The notes: a model not told the origin generated them from the letters alone. A stretch of DNA of 64,000 bases from Flavobacteriales bacterium (GCA_018335925.1 JAGXRF010000082.1:62001-126000), one strand, 5' to 3'. Shown: positions 1-8,721, numbered from the stretch's first letter. Numbers and translations are program-made.

Positions 1-1
1 T

Positions 2-799
2 GTAGAAAAAGTAAACAATCATTTTTCATATAAAATCTTGTTGGGTTTACTTGTTTTGGCATTTTTTAATCGGTTTTTAGAAATTTTAAAATGGAAAATA
101 CTGGCAAATCATATACAAGCAACCAATTTGTGGCAAGCAACCAAACAGGTAATGAGTGCGATTGCATTTGCAGTAATTACCCCAAATGGTATTGGAGAAT
201 ATGCAGCCAAAACTATTTTTTTTAAAAAAATATTCGCTAAAAAGGTGGTGTTTTACAACTTTGTGTGCAATGGTATGCAAATGATTTGCACAATATTATT
301 TGGAATTGTAGGATTGTGGATGTTGCATTTTAAAATGGTGGTTGGAATTATTTTAATGGTAATTGTACTTTTTTTATTGGTATATGTTTTGATTAAAAAT
401 TTTAAAGTTAAAGGTTATACTTTAGCAAGTTTGGTGCAAAAATGGAAACAAGTCCCAAGCAACATGCAACAAAAAGTATTTGGTTTATCTGTAGGTAGAT
501 ATGTGTGTTTTTCTCACCAATATGTCATGATTTTTTACGTTTTAGGATCAACCACTGTTTACCCGGAATTGATGGCAGCCATTGCAGCGATGTATTTTAT
601 ATCGAGTAGTTTGCCAAGTTTTCAGTTTTTAGATTTTTTAGTAAAAGGAAGTGTGGGAATTTTTATTTTCGGTAAAATTCAAATTCCAGAAAGTGAAGTG
701 CTTTTTGCCAGTTTGATTATTTGGTTGTACAATGTGGTATTACCTATTTCAGTAGGATTAATCGGGATTGTAGGTTTAAAAATCCCTTCCAGATCATGA
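2..799 (+). CDS. Lysylphosphatidylglycerol synthase/flippase-like membrane protein (5' partial)
   Basis: The reading frame is open to the left window edge, so the real start lies outside; the first internal TTG at 38 is not a convincing start. The visible 265 residues form several hydrophobic segments. Near the N-terminus they carry an ITPNGIGEYAAK stretch, which resembles the conserved TP-x-x-GE core of the UPF0104/COG0392 (AglD, MprF flippase-like) family. Members are integral inner-membrane proteins, often linked to lipid or glycolipid export. The stop codon overlaps the next gene, a GT2 glycosyltransferase, by four bases (ATGA), so the two are probably translationally coupled and act on the same lipid-linked glycan. 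The exact substrate is not visible. Confidence 0.7.
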   Translation, partial: VEKVNNHFSYKILLGLLVLAFFNRFLEILKWKILANHIQATNLWQATKQVMSAIAFAVITPNGIGEYAAKTIFFKKIFAKKVVFYNFVCNGMQMICTILFGIVGLWMLHFKMVVGIILMVIVLFLLVYVLIKNFKVKGYTLASLVQKWKQVPSNMQQKVFGLSVGRYVCFSHQYVMIFYVLGSTTVYPELMAAIAAMYFISSSLPSFQFLDFLVKGSVGIFIFGKIQIPESEVLFASLIIWLYNVVLPISVGLIGIVGLKIPSRS

Positions 800-1884
800 T
801 GTGGGTGGTTTTATTCCTTGTTTGGTACTTGCCATTAGTGGTATTTTGGATGGTACCATTATACCAAAAACGAAATAAAGCTTCCCAATATGTTTCTCCA
901 AAAAACAGCTTTTCTGTAATTATTGTGCACAGAAAAGAAGAGAATTTACCTCAATTATTGGCAAATTTAGAAGCTATTAATTATCCTCGAGATTTATGGG
1001 AAGTCATTTTAATAGAAGATGGAAATCAGGTTACTCCTTACCTCCCTCTAATCTCAGTAAACCATCATTACATTTCTGCGGAACTGACCTCTGCTTCTCC
1101 TAAAAAAGAAGCTATTACCAAAGGAGTACAACTTGCTAAAAACGATTGGATCCTAACCACGGATGCTGATGTAGTACTGCAAAACAGTTGGTTACAAACT
1201 TTTGACCATCATTTACAACAATTTTCAAATAGCATTTTAGTAGCTGGTCCTGTGTTAATTGTTGCCAAAAATAACTTTTGGAACCAGTACCAACAATGGG
1301 ATTTTATTAGTTTGCAAAGCATGACTATGGCTGGATTTTATTGGAACAAACCACTCATGTGCAACGGGGCAAATTTGTGTTTTTCTAAAAGTTTTTTTCT
1401 TGAACATCACGGCTACCAAGGAAGTGAACATTTGGCTAGTGGTGACGATGTATTTTTACTGTTCAAAGCTTTGGAAAAACACCCAAAACAAACTCATTTT
1501 TTGTCAGACTCCAATGCTTTGGTACAAACTTTTGCGGTAAAAAATTGGAAAAAAATCTTACCACAAAGGACTAGGTGGGCAAGTAAAACCAAATTATACC
1601 AAAATTGGTTTCCGAAGGCAGTAGGATGGCATTTGGTAGCTACCCAAATAATGTTTTGGGTGGCTCTTTTTCAGTTTTTAGGTACTTATCAATTCCAATG
1701 GCTTGGAATTTTAATCTTAAAATTTGTTATAGATGGATGGTTACAACACAAAAGTGCTCAGTTTTGGAAACAATCTCCTAATAACTTTTTCCTAAGCTGG
1801 TATTGTTACCCGTTAATTACTTTAAGCGTTTTTGTATTGGCTGCTCGTGGGAAGTATACTTGGAAAGGGAGAAAATACCCGTAA
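796..1884 (+). CDS. Family 2 glycosyltransferase, membrane-bound
   Basis: A 362-residue protein with an N-terminal membrane helix (about 2-22), a GT-A domain and two or three C-terminal helices. GT2 hallmarks are in order: SVIIVHRKEEN (40-50), a DAD metal-binding motif at 123-125, GDD at 216-218 and a QRTRW motif at 257-261, typical of processive or lipid-associated GT2 enzymes. ATG at 796 is chosen because it overlaps the upstream TGA by four bases; the frame is open further upstream but only through coding sequence of the previous gene. It probably transfers a sugar to a lipid or polymer at the cytoplasmic face, in partnership with the flippase-like neighbour. Donor and acceptor are unknown. 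Confidence 0.85.
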   Translation: MMWVVLFLVWYLPLVVFWMVPLYQKRNKASQYVSPKNSFSVIIVHRKEENLPQLLANLEAINYPRDLWEVILIEDGNQVTPYLPLISVNHHYISAELTSASPKKEAITKGVQLAKNDWILTTDADVVLQNSWLQTFDHHLQQFSNSILVAGPVLIVAKNNFWNQYQQWDFISLQSMTMAGFYWNKPLMCNGANLCFSKSFFLEHHGYQGSEHLASGDDVFLLFKALEKHPKQTHFLSDSNALVQTFAVKNWKKILPQRTRWASKTKLYQNWFPKAVGWHLVATQIMFWVALFQFLGTYQFQWLGILILKFVIDGWLQHKSAQFWKQSPNNFFLSWYCYPLITLSVFVLAARGKYTWKGRKYP

Positions 1885-1970
1885 ATGCCAATCACGGCTT
1901 GTAACTCTTTAAGTAATCCTATCAAGTTTAAACTCAAATTAAGATATTGTATAATTTTCCTAACGGTCGA

Positions 1971-1989
1971 CAAAAATCTTCGATTTTGT
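1971..1989 (+). terminator. Weak hairpin downstream of the GT2 gene
   Basis: ACAAAAATC, TTC, GATTTTGT forms a short AT-rich hairpin with one bulged A about 85 bases after the GT2 stop codon. There is no long T tract, so it is only a possible terminator. The rest of 1885-2144 is AT-rich with no supported gene. Confidence 0.25.
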
Positions 1990-2085
1990 AGAAATTAATC
2001 CTGACAAAAATTTCCAAATAAGCAAATTTTTCATCGATTCAGTATCAAACGCTGCATTTGGATTAATTAATAAACAAAAAAGCTT

Positions 2086-2093
2086 TAAATTTG
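2086..2093 (+). promoter_or_regulatory. Bacteroidota -7 element (TAAATTTG) of the toxin-antitoxin operon
   Basis: TAAATTTG matches TAnnTTTG exactly, 52 bases before the antitoxin ATG. The nearest upstream TTG (2058-2060) is 25 bases away, longer than usual, so the -33 part is weak. Confidence 0.45.
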
Positions 2094-2144
2094 TATATTA
2101 ATTAGTTACAATATTTGTCTAATTAATTTTTTAAAACGTAAACT

Positions 2145-2369
2145 ATGAACGCAATTAGACAGTTTGTAGAGGTTAACGACCATACATTTCAAGTATCGCT
2201 GCCAAAAGATTTTAATGCAAAAAGCGTAGAGATTATCATAATTCCTAATGATAATAAAGATTTGTTGGAAATTTCTGATGCACAAAAAAAAGTACTTGAT
2301 AAGGCATTAGAACAAGATAAAATGACATTTATTTCTAGAAGTGACATCAACAAAAAGCACAACTTATAA
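2145..2369 (+). CDS. Antitoxin of a type II toxin-antitoxin pair
   Basis: A 74-residue acidic protein whose N-terminal half (FVEVNDHTFQVSLPKDF) looks like the beta-strand/loop start of small flavobacterial antitoxins found upstream of RelE/ParE toxins. The C-terminal half is charged and helical (KKVLDKALEQDK), suitable for wrapping the toxin. ATG at 2145 follows an AT-rich leader with a -7 element. The gene overlaps the downstream toxin gene by 29 bases, the usual antitoxin-first layout. Its family is assigned mainly from context; the sequence alone is not diagnostic. It is expected to neutralise the toxin and autorepress the operon. Confidence 0.6.
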   Translation: MNAIRQFVEVNDHTFQVSLPKDFNAKSVEIIIIPNDNKDLLEISDAQKKVLDKALEQDKMTFISRSDINKKHNL

Positions 2370-2652
2370 CATACTGTTTTCAGACATAGCTGATTCGGAT
2401 CTTGAAAAAGCTATAGATTACTATAACCGTAAATCTGAAAACGGTGCAAATACCTTCAAGCAAGAACTTAATCAAGTTTTAGATACATTAGAACTAAATC
2501 CTTTTTTTCAGTTTAGATACAACAAGATTAGAGCCGTACCTTTTAAAACTTTACCCTATTTGGTGTTTTTTGAAATCTATGAAAGCGAAAAACTAGTATA
2601 TGTTTACTCAATATTTCATACCGCACAAAACCCCAACAAATATCCCCTATAA
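2341..2652 (+). CDS. RelE/ParE superfamily toxin
   Basis: A 103-residue protein with the RelE/ParE fold signature: a first helix (SDLEKAIDYYNRKSENGANTF), a second helix, then strands with FRYNKIRAVPFKTLPYLVFF and a final strand VYVYSIFHTAQNP. The arginines and terminal H-x-x-x-P pattern are typical of ParE-like proteins. The only plausible start is GTG at 2341, inside the antitoxin gene, so translation is probably coupled. Whether it cleaves mRNA (RelE-type) or poisons gyrase (ParE-type) cannot be decided here; the pattern leans to ParE. Confidence 0.75.
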   Translation: MTSTKSTTYNILFSDIADSDLEKAIDYYNRKSENGANTFKQELNQVLDTLELNPFFQFRYNKIRAVPFKTLPYLVFFEIYESEKLVYVYSIFHTAQNPNKYPL

Positions 2653-2707
2653 AAATCAAAGACATTTAATAATTGAATCTTTCATAGATTTCAAAAGTGC
2701 ATTTTGC

Positions 2708-3166
2708 CTATTTATTTTGTTGTATAGATATATTAAAATTTCTGAAGTTTAATTCTACTATTCTTTTTTGTTCATCATTCAATTTTGAAAAATCAATATC
2801 TTCAAAAACACTAGCATCTCCTAGTAAAAAAATGTAACATCTTAAAAAAAAGTCTTCATTAAAATCTAATGGATACCTTTTTCTGATTAAAGGAAAATAC
2901 TTTTTACTTTCTGAAGGGAAATTTTTACAAAAATCTTCAATATCAGGTTCTTCAATTACAAATTTTTTAGGGTCTGAATTTTCATTATACCAAATAAATT
3001 TAGAGGAGATGATTTTAACAGAATCCACCACGTTCTCTTTTTTATCTTTATTTGTTGTGGTGTTTTCAGTTGATTCTTTTAATTCATTGTTAATTGAATT
3101 GATTTCTCTTACTTTTTCTTTACAACTTACAAACACCATAAAAAATAAAATGAATGCGATTTTCAT
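2708..3166 (-). CDS. Hypothetical lipoprotein
   Basis: A 152-residue protein with an SPII signal peptide, MKIAFILFFMVFVSC, ending in the lipobox cysteine. ATG at 3166 is preferred over TTG at 3172 because it places the signal peptide at the N-terminus. After a Ser/Asn/Lys-rich linker (about 20-45) the mature part contains a compact acidic domain (SKFIWYNENSDPKKFVIEEP onward) that I do not recognise. It is probably anchored in the outer membrane or inner face. It runs toward the toxin gene, with which it converges, and is followed upstream on the same strand by another lipoprotein gene. No function can be assigned. Confidence 0.6.
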   Translation of the reverse strand: MKIAFILFFMVFVSCKEKVREINSINNELKESTENTTTNKDKKENVVDSVKIISSKFIWYNENSDPKKFVIEEPDIEDFCKNFPSESKKYFPLIRKRYPLDFNEDFFLRCYIFLLGDASVFEDIDFSKLNDEQKRIVELNFRNFNISIQQNK

Positions 3167-3225
3167 AAACAATCATTGGTTTTATAACTCCTTGGAATTA
3201 AAAAATTATCTTGTAACTACCAACC

Positions 3226-3702
3226 CTAGTTTTTCCATGACAAAACAATCGGAATTTGCCACTGAATTTGTACTGGAATTCCTTCTTTTTGAGCTGGTTC
3301 TTTTACCGGAATGGTTTGTAGTTTTTTTAGCAACGCACATTCCATTTGATAAAAATCAGAATTGGCAGGTTGGGTTTGTAAGCTCCATTCGCCTTTAGCA
3401 GAAATACCAACCAACATTTGCATGGTATCTATTTCTTTCATTTGCAAATGCGATTCTTGCAATAAATATTTTTGCAAACTATCATGCACGGTTTGCAACA
3501 AACATAATTTTTGGGCTTCTTTTTGTTCCAAAGTGTCACAATTGGCCAAAACAGGATAAGCTGTAAGCGATTTCCAATTGACTTGTTGGAGTCTTTTTTC
3601 TAACAACTCTTTTTCATTCGGAATATCTTTTTGTAGGTAATCACAAGAAAAAAAAGTGATCCCTATAAAACCGTAAAACGCTATCCGTTGGTAAAAAAGC
3701 AT
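3226..3702 (-). CDS. Lipoprotein with TonB-like C-terminal domain
   Basis: A 158-residue protein with an SPII signal (GITFFSC). ATG at 3702 is chosen; TTG at 3708 only adds two residues. The body has a conserved-looking NWKSLTAYPVLANCDT segment with paired cysteines (ANC and KLC). The C-terminus, GIPVQIQWQIPIVLSWKN, resembles the last strands of TonB-type domains (a valine-rich strand ending in a hydrophobic P-I-V-L). Short flavobacterial lipoproteins of this shape recur as a conserved unknown family. Linkage to TonB energisation is inference only: the protein lacks the inner-membrane anchor and Pro-rich spacer of real TonB. Confidence 0.6.
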   Translation of the reverse strand: MLFYQRIAFYGFIGITFFSCDYLQKDIPNEKELLEKRLQQVNWKSLTAYPVLANCDTLEQKEAQKLCLLQTVHDSLQKYLLQESHLQMKEIDTMQMLVGISAKGEWSLQTQPANSDFYQMECALLKKLQTIPVKEPAQKEGIPVQIQWQIPIVLSWKN

Positions 3703-3805
3703 GGTCAAAAATACAAATTTTTATACAATGCATCTTGTAACTAAAAGCAAACCTAATTTAATGAAATCTTCATGTTACAAACCAATCGTAAAAAAAGGGG
3801 ATGAT

Positions 3806-3813
3806 TATCTTTG
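3806..3813 (+). promoter_or_regulatory. -7 element TATCTTTG of the PhoD-like gene
   Basis: An exact TAnnTTTG match. It overlaps the TTG at 3811, which therefore cannot be the start codon of a transcript beginning here; the ATG at 3838 lies about 20 bases after the expected transcription start. Confidence 0.55.
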
Positions 3814-3837
3814 TACAAACTACTAAATTCCTTTTTA

Positions 3838-5166
3838 ATGAGAAGATGGATTTCCTTTTGTTGGATACTTGTGAGCTTTACAACTTTTGCACAGGCTGAT
3901 TTATTACAATCCGGTCCAATGTTGGGCTATTGCGAAATGACAGAAGTATTGCTTTGGGTACAAACCAAGGAAAGTGCCACAGTGCATGTAAATTACTGGG
4001 AAGATAAAGTTACATCTGTTAAAAAGGATTCAGAGAAAAAGATTACTTCTGAAGAAAACGCTTTTACCACTAAATTAATTTTAACTGGTTTAAAACCCGG
4101 TACCAAATACCAATACGATTTATACATCAACCAACAAAAAGTAACTTTTGCCTATCCTACCACTTTTCAAACAAAAGTTTTATGGGAATGGAGAACTTCT
4201 GCTCCTGATTTTACGGTTGCCTTGGGGAGTTGTACCTATGTTAACGAACCGGAAGTAGACAGACCTGGTAAACCTTATGGAAGCGGATACGATATTTTTA
4301 CCAGTATTTACCATGCCAAACCCGACTTAATGTTGTGGATGGGAGATAATATTTACTTACGCGAAGCCGATTACAATTCAAAAAGTGGAATTTACCACCG
4401 ATACACCCATGCTAGAGGCATCAAAGAACTACAACCTTTGTTGGCAACTGCACAAAACATTGCCATTTGGGACGACCACGATTTTGGACCAAACGATAGC
4501 GATAGAAGTTTTTATTTAAAACATATTTCACAGCAAGCTTTTAAAGATTTTTGGGGAAACAAAACCTATGGCATGCATCCTAACCAAACCGAAGGTGTTT
4601 TTAGCGTGCATGCTTGGGGTGATGCAGAATTTTATTTATTGGACAATCGTTTTTTTAGAAGTCCTAATGATCGAAAAACCGGAGATAAAACCTTGCTTGG
4701 CAAAGAACAATTGCAATGGTTGATGGATGCTTTAAGTGGCTCCAAAGCCAATTTTAAAATTATTTGTATTGGTGGACAAACCTTGAATACTGCTGCTACT
4801 TTTGAAAATTATGCCAATTATACAGAAGAAAGAGCTACTTTGTTAGAAGAAATTACCAAAAACCAAATCACCGGAGTTATGTTTTTATCGGGTGACCGAC
4901 ATTTTTCAGAACTTTCGCAATGGAATCGAATAGATGCTTATCCTTTGTTCGATTGGACGGTTTCTCCGCTAACCTCTGGGGTAAGCAAAAGTGCTGAGAA
5001 AGAAAATAACCAAAACAGAGTGCCTGGCAGCTTATTTCAACAACATGCCTTTGGGTTGATGCAATTTTCTGGAGATAAAAACAACCGAAAAATCACCTTG
5101 CTTTTGCAAGACAAAGAAGGTAAAAACTTGTGGAAAAAAGAAATATCTTTGAGTGAATTAAAATAA
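3838..5166 (+). CDS. PhoD-like alkaline phosphatase/phosphodiesterase
   Basis: A 442-residue exported protein with an SPI signal ending near FAQA (about 20). An N-terminal Fn3-like domain (about 25-110) precedes the metallophosphatase core. Metal-ligand motifs are visible: GSC near 130, WMGDNIY (168-173), WDDHDFGPND (211-220) and SGDRHFSEL (351-359). This is the PhoD/PF09423 architecture, acting on phosphomonoesters or phosphodiesters in the periplasm or outside the cell using Ca/Fe. The start at 3838 rather than TTG 3811 is supported by the promoter overlapping the TTG. A DUF456 gene follows after four bases, so the two are probably co-transcribed. The physiological substrate is unknown. Confidence 0.85.
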   Translation: MRRWISFCWILVSFTTFAQADLLQSGPMLGYCEMTEVLLWVQTKESATVHVNYWEDKVTSVKKDSEKKITSEENAFTTKLILTGLKPGTKYQYDLYINQQKVTFAYPTTFQTKVLWEWRTSAPDFTVALGSCTYVNEPEVDRPGKPYGSGYDIFTSIYHAKPDLMLWMGDNIYLREADYNSKSGIYHRYTHARGIKELQPLLATAQNIAIWDDHDFGPNDSDRSFYLKHISQQAFKDFWGNKTYGMHPNQTEGVFSVHAWGDAEFYLLDNRFFRSPNDRKTGDKTLLGKEQLQWLMDALSGSKANFKIICIGGQTLNTAATFENYANYTEERATLLEEITKNQITGVMFLSGDRHFSELSQWNRIDAYPLFDWTVSPLTSGVSKSAEKENNQNRVPGSLFQQHAFGLMQFSGDKNNRKITLLLQDKEGKNLWKKEISLSELK

Positions 5167-5170
5167 AGCC

Positions 5171-5689
5171 ATGCTCACCCTCACCCTTCTCGTTTTAGCA
5201 TTTATGTTGATTATTTTTGGCATTCTAGGAAGTGTTTTACCTGCTTTACCCGGACCTCCACTTGCATGGGCTGGATTGTTGTTGTTTTTCTTTATTCCGG
5301 GAATAGAAATGTCGTATTGGTTACTCGGAATCACGCTGTTTTTTACGTTGTTAGTTAGTATTTTGGATTATGTGATTCCTGCTAAAGGAACCAAAAAATT
5401 TGGAGGAAGCTCCTACGGAGTATGGGGAACCAATATTGGCTTGGTAGTTGGCTTGTTTTTGCCACCATTCGGATTTTTAATTGGCCCTTTTTTAGGAGCT
5501 TTTATTGGAGAGATTTACCACAATGCTAACAATCCGAAAGGAGCACTCAAAGCAGCTGTTGGATCGTTTGTTGGTTTTTTGGCTTCCACTTTTATGAAGG
5601 TATTTTTCTGTATGATTTTGTTTGGAATATTACTTTATAAAACCATTCTAAACTGGGGATTACTTAACGGAAATGTGTTCGGAAATTAA
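5171..5689 (+). CDS. DUF456 family membrane protein
   Basis: A 172-residue, strongly hydrophobic protein with five or so membrane helices and Gly/Pro-rich loops (LPALPGPPLAWAG at about 23-36; GFLIGPFLGAFIGE near 110). This matches DUF456 small membrane proteins, whose glycine-rich repeats suggest packed helices; function unknown. The gene starts four bases after the phosphatase stop. Its 3' end overlaps the convergent flavoprotein gene by 30 bases, so the two transcripts run into each other without an intergenic terminator. Confidence 0.8.
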   Translation: MLTLTLLVLAFMLIIFGILGSVLPALPGPPLAWAGLLLFFFIPGIEMSYWLLGITLFFTLLVSILDYVIPAKGTKKFGGSSYGVWGTNIGLVVGLFLPPFGFLIGPFLGAFIGEIYHNANNPKGALKAAVGSFVGFLASTFMKVFFCMILFGILLYKTILNWGLLNGNVFGN

Positions 5690-6868
5690 CCATCCTCCGG
5701 TCCAGCAATTTTGAAAATTATACCCCCCGGTAATCGCATCAATATCCAACACTTCTCCTGCCAAATACAATCCTGGTAAAATTTTGCTTTCTAAAGTTTT
5801 AAAGTTAACTTCTTTTAATTGCACACCACCTGCGGTGACAAATTCTTCTTTAAAAGTGCTTTTGCCATTTACTGTAAATGTAGCTTCGGTAAGTTGAAAC
5901 ACCAATTGATTCATTTGTTTTTTGTTGGTATCTGCCCAAGTTTGGCCCTCTAAAATTCCTGAAGCCAATACCAACTTTTCCCACAATCGTTGGGTGAGTC
6001 CGAAAATAGGATTTTTGGTAATTTTCTTTTTAGGTTGGTCATTTTTAATTTGTAGTAATTGTTCTCTTAGCATTTCCTGTTTCAAATCAGGTACAAAATT
6101 GATTTGAATTTCGAATTGGTAGTTTTTTTCTGCTAAAATTCTGGCTCCCCAAGCAGATAATTTTAAAATAGCCGGACCACTCATTCCCCAATGGGTAATT
6201 AACATCGGACCATTAGAAACTAAATGACTCCCTTTTACTTTAATTTCCACCAAATGGGAAACTCCCATCAAATCGCTAATTCTTTCATCTTTGATATTAA
6301 AAGTAAACAACGAAGGAACCGATGGTACTATTTGATGCCCCAACTCTTGTAACATATCCCATATTTTCGGATTGCTCCCGGTTGTTACTACAACTTTTGA
6401 AGCAGTAAACAATCCGTTGGTGGTTTGTACTTCCCAAGATGGTGGATTAAATTGTATGCTTTGCACCGAATGATTGGTTAAAATCGGAATTTGTAATTGG
6501 GAACAGGCCTCTAAAAAACAATCGATGATTGTTTGGGAATTATTGGTAGTAGGAAACATTCTTCCATCTGCCTCTGTATGGGTTTTTACCCCTCTTTTGG
6601 CAAACCAATCCATGGTATTTTGTGGATGAAATTGATGAAAAGGTCCACGCAATTCTTTTTCTCCTCTCGGATAATTCTTTACTAAAACATTTGGTTCAAA
6701 ACAAGCATGGGTTACATTGCATCTTCCTCCTCCAGAAATTTTTACTTTGGTAAGTACTTCTTTTCCTCTTTCTAAAATAGCAACTTTTAATTTCGGATTC
6801 TTTTCTTTTACATTAATTGCAGTAAAAAATCCTGCAGCTCCACCACCAATAATCAACACATCCCACAT
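5660..6868 (-). CDS. HI0933-type FAD-dependent oxidoreductase (YhiN family)
   Basis: A 402-residue flavoprotein beginning with a Rossmann dinucleotide-binding motif, VLIIGGGAAGFFTA (4-17), then ERG at 33-35 and the family signature KVKISGGGRCNVTHA. A C-terminal FAD motif reads GLYLAGEVLDIDAITGGYNF near 366-385. This matches the HI0933/BaiN group of predicted NAD(P)/FAD oxidoreductases. The substrate is not established for most members. The ATG at 6868 is preceded by an AT-rich spacer facing the LacI gene. It converges with and overlaps the DUF456 gene. Confidence 0.88.
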   Translation of the reverse strand: MWDVLIIGGGAAGFFTAINVKEKNPKLKVAILERGKEVLTKVKISGGGRCNVTHACFEPNVLVKNYPRGEKELRGPFHQFHPQNTMDWFAKRGVKTHTEADGRMFPTTNNSQTIIDCFLEACSQLQIPILTNHSVQSIQFNPPSWEVQTTNGLFTASKVVVTTGSNPKIWDMLQELGHQIVPSVPSLFTFNIKDERISDLMGVSHLVEIKVKGSHLVSNGPMLITHWGMSGPAILKLSAWGARILAEKNYQFEIQINFVPDLKQEMLREQLLQIKNDQPKKKITKNPIFGLTQRLWEKLVLASGILEGQTWADTNKKQMNQLVFQLTEATFTVNGKSTFKEEFVTAGGVQLKEVNFKTLESKILPGLYLAGEVLDIDAITGGYNFQNCWTGGWLISEHISVK

Positions 6869-6970
6869 AAATTTGATTTTTTGTGATGCAAATTACAAAA
6901 TAAGAACGTTTTATATTTTTAAAAGTTTGTACTTTTACTTGGCTTTAGCATAAAACCAAAAAAACATCCA

Positions 6971-7999
6971 ATGAAGAGCAAAGCAACCCTCAAACAAATT
7001 GCCAATGAACTTGGAGTAGCAGTTTCTACTGTTTCCAAAGCGTTGAGTGATAGCCCTGAAATTAGCGAATCGACCAAACAACGCATTCAAGAGTATGCTA
7101 CGTTGCGTAACTACAAACCAAATGCTTTGGCACAACGACTTAAGAGTCAGCAAACCAAAACCATTGGAGTAGTGATTCCGAATATTTTGAATCCTTTTTT
7201 TGCGAAAGTTTTTAGTGGTATTGAAAAAACAGCCAACGAAAGAGGTTACACCGTGATTACTTACATTTCCAACGAATCGTTTGTGAAAGAAAAACAAGCG
7301 TTAGATTTGCTAAGCAATGGTGTGGTAGATGGTTTTATTTTATCGGTTGCGGAAGAATCTCAACGAAAAAATTTAACCCAACATTTTCAGCATGTTTTAA
7401 GAGACGGCTTGCCAATTGTGATGTTTGACAGAGCTTTACCAGATGTAAAGTGTAGTTTGGTAGTGGTGGATGATGTAGAAGCTTGTAAAGAAGCGGTTAC
7501 TTATTTGGTACATTCTGGTTGTAAAAACATTGCGTTTTTATCGTGCATCGAAAACTTAAGTGTTGGGCAATTAAGAGCGGAGGGTTACTTGCAAGCATTG
7601 AAAGATTTGGGTAAAGAAATTCATGCCAATCAAATTATTCGAACCAATTCTGAAGAAAGTTTTAATGAGCGGATTGAAAAGCTGTTAAAGGAAGAAAAAT
7701 ACGATGCTTTTTTATGTGCTGATGAACATAGTTCCACATACGTAATGAAACGTTGCTTGCAAATGGGCAAGAAAATTCCAGACCAAATTTCTGTAATTGG
7801 TTTTGCAGATGGTATTTGGTCTAGAAGATTAACTCCATCTTTATCAACCATCAGCCAGCATGGGCCAGAAATTGGAGCTGCTGCTGCCAAGTTGTTGATA
7901 GATGAAATAGAAGCCAGCCAAAAAGGAGAAAAAATTGCACCTCAAAAAGTAATTATTCGAACCGAATTACGAAAAAGAGATTCGGTGAAGAAATGGTAG
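6971..7999 (+). CDS. LacI-family transcriptional regulator
   Basis: A 342-residue repressor with an N-terminal LacI helix-turn-helix (TLKQIANELGVAVSTVSKAL, about 5-24) and the hinge helix (RNYKPNALAQRLKS). A periplasmic-binding-protein-like sugar domain begins IGVVIPNILNPFFAKVFSGIE and ends near 330. It binds a palindromic operator and releases it on sugar binding. No sugar gene is adjacent; the nearest carbohydrate locus starts 3 kb downstream, beyond higBA, a peptidase and tRNA-Leu. A palindrome at 10522-10535 in that locus is a possible target, but this is inference. A weak TACTTTTA element at 6930-6937 could be its promoter. Confidence 0.88.
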   Translation: MKSKATLKQIANELGVAVSTVSKALSDSPEISESTKQRIQEYATLRNYKPNALAQRLKSQQTKTIGVVIPNILNPFFAKVFSGIEKTANERGYTVITYISNESFVKEKQALDLLSNGVVDGFILSVAEESQRKNLTQHFQHVLRDGLPIVMFDRALPDVKCSLVVVDDVEACKEAVTYLVHSGCKNIAFLSCIENLSVGQLRAEGYLQALKDLGKEIHANQIIRTNSEESFNERIEKLLKEEKYDAFLCADEHSSTYVMKRCLQMGKKIPDQISVIGFADGIWSRRLTPSLSTISQHGPEIGAAAAKLLIDEIEASQKGEKIAPQKVIIRTELRKRDSVKKW

Positions 8000-8039
8000 T
8001 ACTACAGAATAAACGGTGTAAATTGAATATAGAAATTGA

Positions 8040-8405
8040 TTAAACACCCAAAACTATCGTTGGGTCAATGTCAAGTTTACGGCTAATATCACGTGCAGTT
8101 TTTAAAGGTGGTTCACTTTTTCCTGTGAGGTATTCGCTTACCCGAGAAGTGCTAACTCCTAATAATTCAGACAAGCGTTTTTGATTTAATCCGCGTTCAT
8201 ACATGCGTAATTTCATGGCTTCTACAAGTGTTGGCAACCCAATTGGTTCATACTTTTCCTCATAGTCAGCTACCATATCAGAAAGCAAATCTAACTCAAT
8301 AAAGTTCTTGTCGTTTGTAGGAGTTTCGTTATTTACAATTGCCAACAACTCTTCAATACGATCGCAAACTGCTTGATATTCTTTTTTTGATTGAATGTTT
8401 CTCAT
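8040..8405 (-). CDS. higA: HigA-type antitoxin (XRE HTH)
   Basis: A 121-residue protein with a C-terminal XRE helix-turn-helix (RGLNQKRLSELLGVSTSRVS, then EYLTG) preceded by an N-terminal helical region like that of HigA (KKEYQAVCDRIEELLAIVNN). ATG at 8405 is preferred. The upstream in-frame TTG at 8426 would overlap the toxin gene by 16 bases, whereas ATG leaves a five-base gap. The order toxin first, antitoxin second is the usual higBA layout. It should bind HigB and repress the operon promoter. Confidence 0.82.
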   Translation of the reverse strand: MRNIQSKKEYQAVCDRIEELLAIVNNETPTNDKNFIELDLLSDMVADYEEKYEPIGLPTLVEAMKLRMYERGLNQKRLSELLGVSTSRVSEYLTGKSEPPLKTARDISRKLDIDPTIVLGV

Positions 8406-8410
8406 CTCAT

Positions 8411-8704
8411 TTAACAATTTAAGCAATCTATTTTATCATACGCTGCATGTGTTCCAATAAACCGAATGTAAACTTTTTTGGAAGCAAAAATAACAATAGC
8501 AACTAACCTAAAATCATTCCCTTTTATATTGAAAACAAAACGATTATTTCCAACATTATCAACAGAGTTAAACGTTCTTTTTATGTCATTAAAATGATCC
8601 CATTCACTCCGTTTTGTTTTATAGTACCAATCTCTCAAAGCAACATCTGCACTAGGATGTTGCATTACAAATTCTTTTATTTTAGAAAAAGTTACTATTC
8701 GCAT
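8411..8704 (-). CDS. higB: HigB-type toxin (mRNA interferase)
   Basis: A 97-residue RelE-superfamily protein with HigB features: MRIVTFSKIKEFV, LRDWYYKTKRSEW, the strand pair NRFVFNIKGNDFRLVAIVIF and the terminal VYIRFIGTHAAYDKID. These match the HigB family, which cleaves mRNA on the ribosome. ATG at 8704 is chosen over TTG at 8713. It is encoded directly upstream of HigA, with the promoter element on the minus strand at 8722-8729. Confidence 0.85.
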   Translation of the reverse strand: MRIVTFSKIKEFVMQHPSADVALRDWYYKTKRSEWDHFNDIKRTFNSVDNVGNNRFVFNIKGNDFRLVAIVIFASKKVYIRFIGTHAAYDKIDCLNC

Positions 8705-8721
8705 GTTTTCCAAAATGATTA

